In this document: positions 1-6,549 of the stretch, in pieces
Layout: each line of letters starts with the position of its first letter
Numbering within the stretch: position 1 is the first letter of the stretch
Origin: a bacterium
Lineage (GTDB): Bacteria > Actinomycetota > Acidimicrobiia > Spongiisociales > UBA11373
Direction: 5' to 3'
Length of the DNA: 16,056 nucleotides
Assembly (NCBI GenBank): GCA_013202595.1
Contig: JABMPV010000303.1
Span: forward strand, 1-16,056
Position numbers and translations under genes: made by a program
The notes under the pieces: model-generated
What the model was told of the DNA's origin: nothing
The model's input: the letters and a program-made list of their open reading frames with translations, nothing else
Database searches by the model: none

Positions 1-398
1 CGGGTGACGACCTCGAGGCTCTCCGCTTGTGGATCGAGGCAGGACTGCCCCGGACAGTGGAAGAGGCCGCTGCAGCCAGTGTCGGCGGAGGCGGCGGCAC
101 GACGGCCACGACCATTGCTGCCGTGGCATCTGCTCCAGAGGGATGGGACGTGTTCGAGGCAGCGTTCGCCGAGTCCTGTGTGAACTGCCATGGCGCCAAT
201 CTCGCGACATCGGGTCTGGATCTGTCGACCTACGACACGGCCAAGGCCGGCGGTACCAGGGGACCCGGGATCGTGCCCGGAGATCCCGACGCCGGCGTGA
301 TCGTCCAGATGATGGAGGCCGGAGGCCACCCGGGTCAGTTGTCCGATGCAGATCTGGCGGCCCTCAGAGAGTGGATCGCCGGACTCCAGGGCGGATGA
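1..398 (+). CDS. Cytochrome c domain protein, C-terminal part (5' end outside window)
   Basis: The reading frame is open from the left edge (first full codon at base 3) to TGA at 396-398, so this is the end of a longer gene. The first visible residues (GDDLEALRLWIEAGLPR) look like the end of one cytochrome c domain, followed by a Gly/Ala/Thr-rich linker and then a second domain with one haem-c site, CVNCH. That domain ends in LSDADLAALREWIAGL, matching the start of the window, so at least two related domains were in tandem. The pattern resembles Planctomycete-type cytochrome c domains and the last domain of the fusion protein at 4449-6548. Where related domains have a distal Met after a GGH motif (GGHAGMP), this one reads GGHPGQ, so the axial Met seems to be missing and His is a possible substitute. 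It is probably exported and part of the electron-transfer locus with the heptahaem gene that follows 109 nt later. Confidence 0.75.
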   Translation, partial: GDDLEALRLWIEAGLPRTVEEAAAASVGGGGGTTATTIAAVASAPEGWDVFEAAFAESCVNCHGANLATSGLDLSTYDTAKAGGTRGPGIVPGDPDAGVIVQMMEAGGHPGQLSDADLAALREWIAGLQGG

Positions 399-452
399 TG
401 ACCCGTGGCGCCGACCGAGACGTTCGGCACCGGGCAGGGTCGAAGGACCCCA

Positions 453-480
453 TTGACAGGACTGGACGAGCGGATAGCGT
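453..480 (+). promoter_or_regulatory. Probable sigma-70-type promoter of the heptahaem cytochrome gene
   Basis: A perfect -35 hexamer TTGACA (453-458) is followed after 16 bases by TAGCGT (475-480), which fits the actinobacterial TAnnnT -10 box. Transcription would start near 487, leaving a leader of about 20 nt that carries the ribosome binding site GAAGGAG at 494-500, seven bases before the GTG start at 508. The heptahaem gene can therefore be transcribed on its own as well as by read-through from the cytochrome gene to the left. Confidence 0.55.
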
Positions 481-507
481 GCCCGGACAGATCGAAGGAG
501 ACGACCA

Positions 508-2097
508 GTGACTGAACGCCCACCGGAGGACGGCTCCGAGTCCGCCGGACTGCCCGAGCAGTCAGACCAGAAGCCGCCGACACAGGACATCTCGACCCGC
601 AGGTCGCTCTATAGGCACCCTCTGGCCGCCGTCGGTGGTGCGCTGATCCTGGCCGGCGTAGCTTCGTTCGTCATCCTCCTGGGTCTCGATGCCATCTCGG
701 GTTCGGAGAACCCGTATCGGTCGATCGTCACCTTCATGCTCCTGCCGATGATCGTCGGCCTCGGCGTCTTCCTCTTCCTGATTGCCGTGCGGATCCAGGT
801 GGTCAGGGCACGCAAACGCGGAGAACGGGTCCGGTTCAACCTGCGCATCGAACCGTCGAACCCGAGGTACATGCGGAGCCTGTGGCTGTTCCTTGGTTTG
901 AGCGCAGTGCTGCTGGTCGTTGTTGCGTATGCCGGATTCAAGTTCTACGAGACCAGCGAGTCGGTGGCCTTCTGTGGCGAGTCATGCCACACGGTGATGG
1001 GGCCACAGAACGTCACCTTCGCCAACTCGCCACACGCCAGGGTTCCCTGCGCCGAATGCCACATCGGCTCGGGCGGGTCGTTCTGGGTGAAGTCCAAGAT
1101 CGATGGCTTGCGGCAGGTCTGGAAGACGCTCACCAACTCATACGATCGCCCGATTGCGACCCCGATCGAGAACCTGAGACCGGCGCAGCAGACGTGCGAG
1201 GAGTGCCACTGGCCACAGCAGTTCTTCGGCGACAAATTGAGGACCGTCAACTACTACCGCACTGACGAGGCCAACTCGCCGTGGACCATCACCATGGCGA
1301 TCAAGGTGGGCGGCGGCAACCCGCGGACAGGTGACCTCGAAGGCATCCACTGGCACATGCTCTCGTCATCGACCGTCGATTACATCGCCACCGATCACAA
1401 GCGGCAGGAGATCCCGTGGGTGCGGGTGACTCATGCCGATGGCTCCGAGTCGATCTATAGCCGGACCGACGGAACCGCGATCCCCGACCCTGAGAGCGAA
1501 GAGTTCGACATCAGGGAATTCGATTGCATGGACTGCCACAACCGGCCGAGTCACTCCTTCACGCCCCCGGCAGTGTCCATGAACCTCGAGATGGCGAAGG
1601 GCACCATCTCGACCGACCTCCCCTTTGTCAGGAAGGTCGGCCTCGAGCTCCTCAACGCCAGTTATGACACGTCTGAGGAGGCCAATGCCCGGATTCCCGA
1701 GGGCCTTCGGGAGTTCTACCGGATCGAATACGGAGAGCGATACGACGACCTCGCTGCGGAGATAGAGCAAGCGGCCGAGACGCTGCTGGGGATCTACAAC
1801 CTGAACTTCTTCCCTGAGATGCAGACCGACTACCGCGCCCGAACGAACGATCTCACCCACTTCACCAATGAAGGCTGCTTCCGGTGTCACACGACCGACA
1901 TGCAGGACGAGGCAGGGCAGTCTCTGGCAACCGATTGCTCGACCTGTCATGTGATCGTGGCTCAGGGGCCCTCGGAGAACGTCGCAGAACTCGAACAGGA
2001 CCTCGGTGGCCTCGAGTTCAGGCACCCCGTCGAGATCGGCAAGTCCTGGGAGACCATTCAGTGCACCCAGTGTCACACTCCGGCGCAGGGGTATTAG
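508..2097 (+). CDS. ImcH-like NapC/NirT-family heptahaem membrane cytochrome c
   Basis: 529 aa, GTG start with GAAGGAG 7 bases upstream. Three membrane helices are visible at about residues 38-61, 72-95 and 124-146; the last leads into the haem domain. There are seven haem-attachment motifs: C156GESCH161 (three residues between the cysteines), C181AECH, C230EECH, C340MDCH, C457FRCH, C477STCH and C519TQCH. The first motif continues CHTVM, and then come SPHARVPCAECHIG, a lysine-containing KSKIDGLRQV segment, ENLRPAQQTCEECHWP and FFGDKL. From memory this is the signature of NapC/NirT-type proteins of the Geobacter ImcH kind, where the CX3CH first motif is a family trait and the Met just after it ligates haem 1. 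Such proteins take electrons from menaquinol at the membrane and pass them to periplasmic or extracellular cytochromes. No reductase gene is adjacent, which fits a general quinol dehydrogenase feeding the other cytochromes here. The ImcH assignment is by remembered motifs, not alignment. Confidence 0.85.
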   Translation: MTERPPEDGSESAGLPEQSDQKPPTQDISTRRSLYRHPLAAVGGALILAGVASFVILLGLDAISGSENPYRSIVTFMLLPMIVGLGVFLFLIAVRIQVVRARKRGERVRFNLRIEPSNPRYMRSLWLFLGLSAVLLVVVAYAGFKFYETSESVAFCGESCHTVMGPQNVTFANSPHARVPCAECHIGSGGSFWVKSKIDGLRQVWKTLTNSYDRPIATPIENLRPAQQTCEECHWPQQFFGDKLRTVNYYRTDEANSPWTITMAIKVGGGNPRTGDLEGIHWHMLSSSTVDYIATDHKRQEIPWVRVTHADGSESIYSRTDGTAIPDPESEEFDIREFDCMDCHNRPSHSFTPPAVSMNLEMAKGTISTDLPFVRKVGLELLNASYDTSEEANARIPEGLREFYRIEYGERYDDLAAEIEQAAETLLGIYNLNFFPEMQTDYRARTNDLTHFTNEGCFRCHTTDMQDEAGQSLATDCSTCHVIVAQGPSENVAELEQDLGGLEFRHPVEIGKSWETIQCTQCHTPAQGY

Positions 2098-2194
2098 GAG
2101 CGGCGCTCAGACAACCGGCGCAAGGACCGTCCCCGGCCGGCGTCGGTCAGGTGGGGTGAGGCACTCCTGCTCGATTGGTTTCGCTCTGCTCGCT

Positions 2195-2217
2195 TCTCCC
2201 GGTGATGTTCCGGGAGA
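2195..2217. promoter_or_regulatory. Perfect 8-bp inverted repeat upstream of the DinB gene
   Basis: TCTCCCGG (2195-2202) and CCGGGAGA (2210-2217) are exact reverse complements around a 7-base spacer. The repeat ends one base before TAGGAT (2218-2223), which is a plausible -10 box for a near-leaderless transcript starting at or near ATG 2233. It could be an operator for that promoter or a hairpin at the 3' end of the heptahaem transcript; no T-run follows it. Confidence 0.4.
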
Positions 2218-2232
2218 TAGGATCGGCCGATT

Positions 2233-2742
2233 ATGGGTTCTGATCTGCTCTCCAATCTCGACTTCACCAGGCGCGAGCAACCCGCAGCGGACACCGGGAC
2301 GCGTGAACAACTCACGGAGTGGCTGGCCTACCAGCGGCACGAGTTCCAGCGAAAGCTTCGCGGTTTGACTCCGGCAGGCCTGGTCCAATGGTCGATACCA
2401 CCGGTCGAGTTGTCCGTCCTGGGCCTGGTTCGGCACATGACTCAAATGGAACACGGATATCTCTCGTGGGGACTGGGCGGCGGCGACCGGGTGGACTACT
2501 ACGGAGACGACGATTACGCAGGCGGATCAGTCGAGATCATCGACACGGACCTCAGGCGCTACTTCGACGAGGTCGGGAAGGTAGATGCCGCCATGGCGGC
2601 TCTTCCGACGATCGATGCGGTAGGCGCAGGCCATGGGCGGCCGCTTGGTGCCACGCTGATCAAGATGATCGATGAGTACGCCCTGCACAGCGGGCAGGCG
2701 CACATGCTGAGGTTCGCTGCGCTCGGCGAGATCATCCGCTGA
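2233..2742 (+). CDS. DinB / DUF664 family protein
   Basis: 169 aa. The sequence follows the DinB-like four-helix fold: an N-terminal segment with TREQLTEWLAYQRHEFQRKL, the LVRHMTQMEHGYL helix with H68, and a C-terminal helix EYALHSGQAHMLR. Family members bind a divalent metal through three histidines and several act as thiol-dependent transferases, but most DUF664 proteins have no known substrate. H68 and H152 match the usual ligands, but the third position, usually His in an HxGH pattern, is Q155 here, with a His two residues later (H157). Metal binding may thus be altered. No good ribosome binding site lies close to ATG 2233 (only AGGA at 2219-2222), and TAGGAT nine bases before the ATG suggests a leaderless mRNA. 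There is no visible functional link to the cytochromes. Confidence 0.8.
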   Translation: MGSDLLSNLDFTRREQPAADTGTREQLTEWLAYQRHEFQRKLRGLTPAGLVQWSIPPVELSVLGLVRHMTQMEHGYLSWGLGGGDRVDYYGDDDYAGGSVEIIDTDLRRYFDEVGKVDAAMAALPTIDAVGAGHGRPLGATLIKMIDEYALHSGQAHMLRFAALGEIIR

Positions 2743-2766
2743 GAGTGGCGACACTCTGGCGCGCCG

Positions 2767-2788
2767 GGGACCCGGCGTCCGGCGTCCC
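2767..2788 (+). terminator. GC-rich hairpin, possible terminator after the DinB gene
   Basis: GGGACCCGG (2767-2775) pairs with CCGG plus GTCCC (2779-2788) around a 3-base loop CGT, with one bulged C at 2783. It lies 25 bases after the DinB stop codon and before the next promoter. There is no T-tract, as is common in high-GC actinobacteria, so its activity as a terminator is uncertain. Confidence 0.35.
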
Positions 2789-2807
2789 GGGTGGCCGCCC
2801 GACCGAA

Positions 2808-2813
2808 TAGCGT
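2808..2813 (+). promoter_or_regulatory. -10-like box for a leaderless transcript of the winged-helix gene
   Basis: TAGCGT fits TAnnnT and ends six bases before the ATG at 2820, so the transcript would begin at the start codon. No Shine-Dalgarno sequence is present, which fits. The same hexamer is the -10 box proposed for the heptahaem gene at 475-480. No convincing -35 box is seen. Confidence 0.35.
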
Positions 2814-2819
2814 GGGTGC

Positions 2820-3932
2820 ATGAGCGGACGTCTTTGGCACTCGCACTTGCTCGACCGGCTGAGCGGCTCGGTTGGAGCTGTGCTCGATGGTGCCCTCGGG
2901 GTGTACGCAACCCAGCCCACAGGGCACCTGGCGCTTCTGGCCCGCCTCAATGGGTTTCGGCCGCGAGATCTCGTCGAAGTCGTGGAGTCGACCGGGGTCG
3001 CGCGCCTGCGAACCCTGCGGGGTAGTGGATTCCTGATCCCCATCGACCTCATCGCCATCGTCCAGGCGGCCACCAGGGACAAGAACGTCACCGTGACCCG
3101 TCGGATGGCCGAGCACGGTCTGGTGGTGGATACGTACGGGGTCTGGGCCGACCGGATCGACGACCTTCTGGGCAGCGGCGGTCCCATGTCGGCCTCTGAG
3201 ATCAGAAATACCCTCGACGCCGGTGAGGACGCAGGGGCGATCAGGTACGTCATCGCCACGATGACGACGGAGAATCGCCTCGCGTCGATCCCTGTGACCA
3301 GGTCCTGGCGGTCGTCAGGCGCCGTCTACACCCGCTGGGAGGATCGGTTCCCCGATCAGGACGTATGGTCGATGGACCCGAAGGAAGGGAGTGAGCGCCT
3401 GGCAGAGCGCTATCTGGACAGATACGGCCCGGCAACGGCCGAGGATCTCGCCTGGTGGAGTGGAATGGGCAAGAGGGTGGCCCGGGCAGCGTGTGAGACC
3501 GTGGCGGAACCGGTCAGCGTCGGTGGTGTCGAGATGTGGTCGACCGGGGAACGCGGTGACGACCCGCCTCTCGGTGTCCGGCTGTTGCCGGTGTGGGACC
3601 CGCTGCTGGTTGGATACCGGGATAGGTCGCGCTTCATCGATCCCGACCATATGCCATACGTCTACGACCGGTCGGGCAATGCCACGTCGGTGGTACTCGT
3701 CGACGGTTCGGTGGCCGGTGTGTGGGATCTGGGCGCAGATGACGAACACATCGAGATAGGGGTTGCCTTCTTCGTTGCCTTCGATCGATCTGTGATGGCC
3801 GGGGTCGCCACCGAGGCGGCGCGGATCGCGGAGATGATCGGATCGATCACCGTGAGGGTGGTCGACCACGGATCTCCCGCCACGCTGGCCGATCACCCGT
3901 CCCCAAACAGGTTCTTGCGCCCGCTGGCGTAG
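2820..3932 (+). CDS. Winged-helix DNA-binding domain protein, AlkZ/YcaQ-like (HTH_42)
   Basis: 370 aa. The protein has the layout of the HTH_42/DUF1006 family that includes the bacterial DNA interstrand-crosslink glycosylases AlkZ and YcaQ: an N-terminal region GVYATQPTGHLALLARLNGF (about 27-46), RLRTLRGSGFLIPIDL (62-77), a middle winged-helix-like segment with RYLDRYGPATAEDLAWWSGM (197-216), and the C-terminal LLPVWDPLLVGYRDRSRFI (255-273) with LVDGSVAGVWDLG (293-305). Many actinobacterial members carry no proven glycosylase activity. The QxQ/QxD-type catalytic motif of AlkZ is not obvious here (the corresponding area reads YATQPTGH), so I assign the family but not the reaction. The ATG at 2820 is used because coding similarity begins soon after it and a -10-like box sits six bases upstream. 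It stands between unrelated genes and has its own transcription signals. Confidence 0.75.
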   Translation: MSGRLWHSHLLDRLSGSVGAVLDGALGVYATQPTGHLALLARLNGFRPRDLVEVVESTGVARLRTLRGSGFLIPIDLIAIVQAATRDKNVTVTRRMAEHGLVVDTYGVWADRIDDLLGSGGPMSASEIRNTLDAGEDAGAIRYVIATMTTENRLASIPVTRSWRSSGAVYTRWEDRFPDQDVWSMDPKEGSERLAERYLDRYGPATAEDLAWWSGMGKRVARAACETVAEPVSVGGVEMWSTGERGDDPPLGVRLLPVWDPLLVGYRDRSRFIDPDHMPYVYDRSGNATSVVLVDGSVAGVWDLGADDEHIEIGVAFFVAFDRSVMAGVATEAARIAEMIGSITVRVVDHGSPATLADHPSPNRFLRPLA

Positions 3933-3962
3933 GGGAGGAGTCGGATCGGCCTGCAGGGTGTT

Positions 3963-4001
3963 GTCGTGACGAGGGGGGATGCTCATCGTCCCCGTCACGA
4001 C
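3963..4001. promoter_or_regulatory. Long inverted repeat in the leader of the YCII gene
   Basis: GTCGTGACG (3963-3971) and CGTCACGAC (3993-4001) are perfect reverse complements. Inside them G3973-G3975 can pair with C3990-C3992, leaving A3972 bulged. The element begins 31 bases after the winged-helix gene stop and ends eight bases before the GGAGGGG ribosome binding site (from 4008). It could terminate the upstream transcript or act as an operator or RNA structure controlling the YCII gene. No T-run follows. Confidence 0.4.
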
Positions 4002-4022
4002 CGACCCGGAGGGGATGCAGAG

Positions 4023-4358
4023 ATGCCGAGGTTCATGATGGTATATAGGGGAGAGGCCACAGACATGTCGCAGATGACCCCTGAAGAGGGTCAGGCAGTC
4101 ATGGCCAAGTGGGGAGTCTGGATGGAGAAGGTCGGTCCGGCTCTGACCGACATCGGAGCCCCGTTCGGTGCCGGAACCTCCGTCGTCGATGACGGCAGCA
4201 CCGGTACCGCCGCAGCCTCGACCGGCTACTCGATCGTCGAAGCGGCCGACCTGGCTGCTGCCACCGGACTCGCCGATGGCCACCCGTACCTCAGCGAAGG
4301 TGCAGGCAACTACGCCATCGGTATCTACGAGTTGATGCCGGTTCCGTTCCAGGACTGA
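4023..4358 (+). CDS. YCII-related (DGPF-type) small protein
   Basis: 111 aa from ATG 4023, preceded by GGAGGGG about eight bases upstream. The frame stays open to a GTG at 3966, but that stretch lies inside an inverted repeat and encodes an Arg/Asp-rich tail with no similarity to the family, so the shorter start is chosen. The sequence runs MPRFMMVYRGE, then TPEEGQAVMAKWGVWMEKVG, GAPFGAGTSV, a Thr/Ala-rich turn, ADLAAATGLADGHPYL and a final YAIGIYELMPV. This is the pattern of the YCII-related alpha-beta barrel family seen in many actinobacteria, often encoded near ECF sigma factors. The conserved His (H87 in GHPYL) is present. A catalytic role is not established for this subgroup and no sigma factor is next to it here. 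Confidence 0.8.
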   Translation: MPRFMMVYRGEATDMSQMTPEEGQAVMAKWGVWMEKVGPALTDIGAPFGAGTSVVDDGSTGTAAASTGYSIVEAADLAAATGLADGHPYLSEGAGNYAIGIYELMPVPFQD

Positions 4359-4403
4359 CACTGCACAGAGCAGGAGCGTCCGTCCCGGGGGGACCGGTCG
4401 CGA

Positions 4404-4433
4404 CGATGCCCCCGGCGCAGGCCGGGGGCATCG
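4404..4433. terminator. Bidirectional hairpin between convergent genes
   Basis: A perfect 13-bp stem (4404-4416 pairing with 4421-4433) encloses the 4-base loop GCAG. It lies between the stop of the plus-strand YCII gene (4358) and the stop of the minus-strand cytochrome fusion gene (4449), where both transcripts need to end. There is no T-tract on either side. Position and stem strength make a shared terminator the simplest reading. Confidence 0.75.
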
Positions 4434-4448
4434 CTGGTTCCACTTGGG

Positions 4449-6548
4449 TCAGTTGTCCAGTGCGCCCGCTTCGATCCACGCGATCAGTTTGTCGACGTCG
4501 CTCTGGGGCATGCCCTGCGGTGGCATCAGTGCCCCCGACGTGCCGAGGAGACGGTCTATGAGCGTGCTCCCCGCGAGATCGGCCATGTCGATGGCGGGAC
4601 CACTATCGCCAGAACCGATCACGGACTCGTACGACGATGCACTCCATCCGCCGATTGCGCCGCCGTCGTTGTGGCAGGCAAGGCACAGGGCCTCCAGTAC
4701 GGGTGCCACATCGCCAGAGAACGAGACCTCCCCGACGACCGGAGGGGTCTCATCGGGTTCGCCCCGCAGATCCCGGATGAAGGCAACCAGATCCACGATC
4801 TGATCGTTGGTGAGCACCTGACCCCATGCGATCATCGCCGTAGCGGCATGACCGAGATCGATGCTCGTGAACAACTCCTCATCGGTGCGGCTGTCGTGGA
4901 ACTCGTTCGCCTGGAACGACGGTCCTATGCCGCCTTCGCCTTCGACACCGTGGCACTGAGAGCAGAACTCTGTGAACACCTCGTCGGCGTCGCCCAGACG
5001 TGGTGCCTGCTCCACCTCGGGTGGCAACTCGACGGGCGGGTCCGCCTGCCATGACCGGAGGAAGGCGACGATGGAGCCGACTTCGTCCTCTCCGAGCGGC
5101 CCGCCGTAGGTGAGGCCGAACGGAGACATCCCGAAATCGGGTTGGCCCTGGTTGATGATTGCGCGCAGGGTCGTGTCGTCTCTGGTGCCCAGGTACCCCG
5201 CAGTGCTGATCGGCGAGAGCGTGATTGCCGGGTTGGCCGGGTTGACGCCGCCTTCGCCGAAATCACCGTGACAGAAGGAGCAGTTGGCCGCATACAGTGA
5301 GCGGCCTTCCTCAGCCGGCGATCCCTCGATCGACTCGAATGCGTAGGCAGCGAGTGCGTCGAGTTGCTCTTCTGTGAGGATCTCGCCCCACACAGGCATG
5401 TCCTCGTGAGCCCCGCCCGTGACGATCACCTCGGTTGCGGCCGCGAGATCCGCCGCCTGTGGCACGAGGTCGCCGTGGCAGATCGAGCAGTACTGGCCGA
5501 AGAGTCCGGCTGCCTCCGATGGAGCGGTTGCCGGGTCCACCGAGTAGGAAGCCAGCGCCGAGACCTGGGTCTCATCGAGGATGCCGCCCATGGCCGGCAT
5601 GTCCTGATGTCCACCGCCGGTTCGGATGACCTCGCGCAGTTCCTCTGCCGTGCCGTCGAATGGAACGGCACTGCCGTGACATGACGAGCAGTTGAGGGCG
5701 AACAATCGATGCCCGTCCGGTGCGATGAGGAAATTGACGAGAGCGGTCGCCTCCTGGCCCGATGGGAGTTCGAGTTCGAGATCGGCATGTGCCTCGAAGT
5801 CGCCGCCATCATCCAGGGCGTCTCTGAGCGTGAACGGATCAGAGGCGGCCAGACCGGACGCATCGTGACAGTCTGCACAGGAGCTGCCGAACACCTGGTT
5901 GCCCCTCGGGGAGAGCACGAATCCGGCCAGCGCATCGATTTCATCTGCCGACAGATCTGCGTTCCATGCGGGCATCCCCGCATGGCCGCCCTGACTGATG
6001 ATCGCTATCAGGTCTGTCCCTTCGGGGACCGAGATCATCTCACTGTGACAGCCGGCACAGTTCTCCACATATAGGGACGCAACCGGATCACCGGTGGCCA
6101 GTTGTGTTGGCGCCGGCTCCTCCAGGACGCTCTGAAGTGACAGCCAGACGACGCCCACGATCATGAACACCGAGAAGACCAGGACGTACGGTCTCTTGGT
6201 GATGTGGCGCTTCTCCGACCTGTCGAGCCATGGGAGCAGGAACAGCGCAGCGATGGCGAGTGACGGAAGGACGAGGACACCGACGAACTCGAGGCTGCCG
6301 GGGAAGTACTTCAGGAGTTGGAACAAGAACAGGAAGTACCACTCCGGTTTGGGGCTGAAGCCGTCGTCCGATGGATTGGCCCGCTCGTCGAGCTCGGCCC
6401 CGACGAAGTACGAGAGCACAATGAGCGCTATCAGCACGATCAGGGCGACTATGGCGTCCTTGAAGAGTGCGTTCGGCCAGAACGGGATGCCGTTCTTCTT
6501 CTGCTCCTTGTATCGCTTGAGGTAGTCGCGCTTGTCTTGTGACTTCAT
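4449..6548 (-). CDS. qcrC: Cytochrome b subunit IV (PetD/QcrC-like) fused to seven haem-c domains
   Basis: 699 aa. Residues 1-145 are the C-terminal half of cytochrome b (subunit IV): helices at about 31-50, 84-106 and 119-140 and the quinol-site P68EWY71 in the hallmark PKPEWYFLFLFQLLKYFPG. The rest is a string of small class I-type cytochrome c domains with haem sites C164AGCH, C224ADCH, C287SSCH, C354SICH, C424SFCH, C529SQCH and C622LACH. Candidate distal Met ligands follow six of them (M192, M317 or M320, M384, M474, M572, M675); the second domain has no Met before the next haem site. In Bacillus, QcrC is subunit IV fused to a single cytochrome c; this protein has the same plan with seven, which would carry electrons far from the quinol site. 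The start has GGAGG six bases upstream and lies one base after the cytochrome b6 stop. Gene symbol is in the Bacillus sense. Confidence 0.9.
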   Translation of the reverse strand: MKSQDKRDYLKRYKEQKKNGIPFWPNALFKDAIVALIVLIALIVLSYFVGAELDERANPSDDGFSPKPEWYFLFLFQLLKYFPGSLEFVGVLVLPSLAIAALFLLPWLDRSEKRHITKRPYVLVFSVFMIVGVVWLSLQSVLEEPAPTQLATGDPVASLYVENCAGCHSEMISVPEGTDLIAIISQGGHAGMPAWNADLSADEIDALAGFVLSPRGNQVFGSSCADCHDASGLAASDPFTLRDALDDGGDFEAHADLELELPSGQEATALVNFLIAPDGHRLFALNCSSCHGSAVPFDGTAEELREVIRTGGGHQDMPAMGGILDETQVSALASYSVDPATAPSEAAGLFGQYCSICHGDLVPQAADLAAATEVIVTGGAHEDMPVWGEILTEEQLDALAAYAFESIEGSPAEEGRSLYAANCSFCHGDFGEGGVNPANPAITLSPISTAGYLGTRDDTTLRAIINQGQPDFGMSPFGLTYGGPLGEDEVGSIVAFLRSWQADPPVELPPEVEQAPRLGDADEVFTEFCSQCHGVEGEGGIGPSFQANEFHDSRTDEELFTSIDLGHAATAMIAWGQVLTNDQIVDLVAFIRDLRGEPDETPPVVGEVSFSGDVAPVLEALCLACHNDGGAIGGWSASSYESVIGSGDSGPAIDMADLAGSTLIDRLLGTSGALMPPQGMPQSDVDKLIAWIEAGALDN

Positions 6549-6549
6549 G

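Noticed and set aside
1366..2076. 236-codon open frame on the minus strand
   Set aside because: It is antisense to the heptahaem cytochrome, whose seven haem motifs make the plus strand certain.
2098..2194. Possible terminator after the heptahaem gene
   Set aside because: Only weak, interrupted pairings (five base pairs) could be found in this GC-rich stretch.
2820..3932. Naming the winged-helix protein as an active AlkZ/YcaQ DNA glycosylase
   Set aside because: The family layout fits, but I could not identify the catalytic motif, so only the family is given.
3315..4361. 348-codon open frame on the minus strand
   Set aside because: It runs antisense to the winged-helix and YCII genes and has no family motif.
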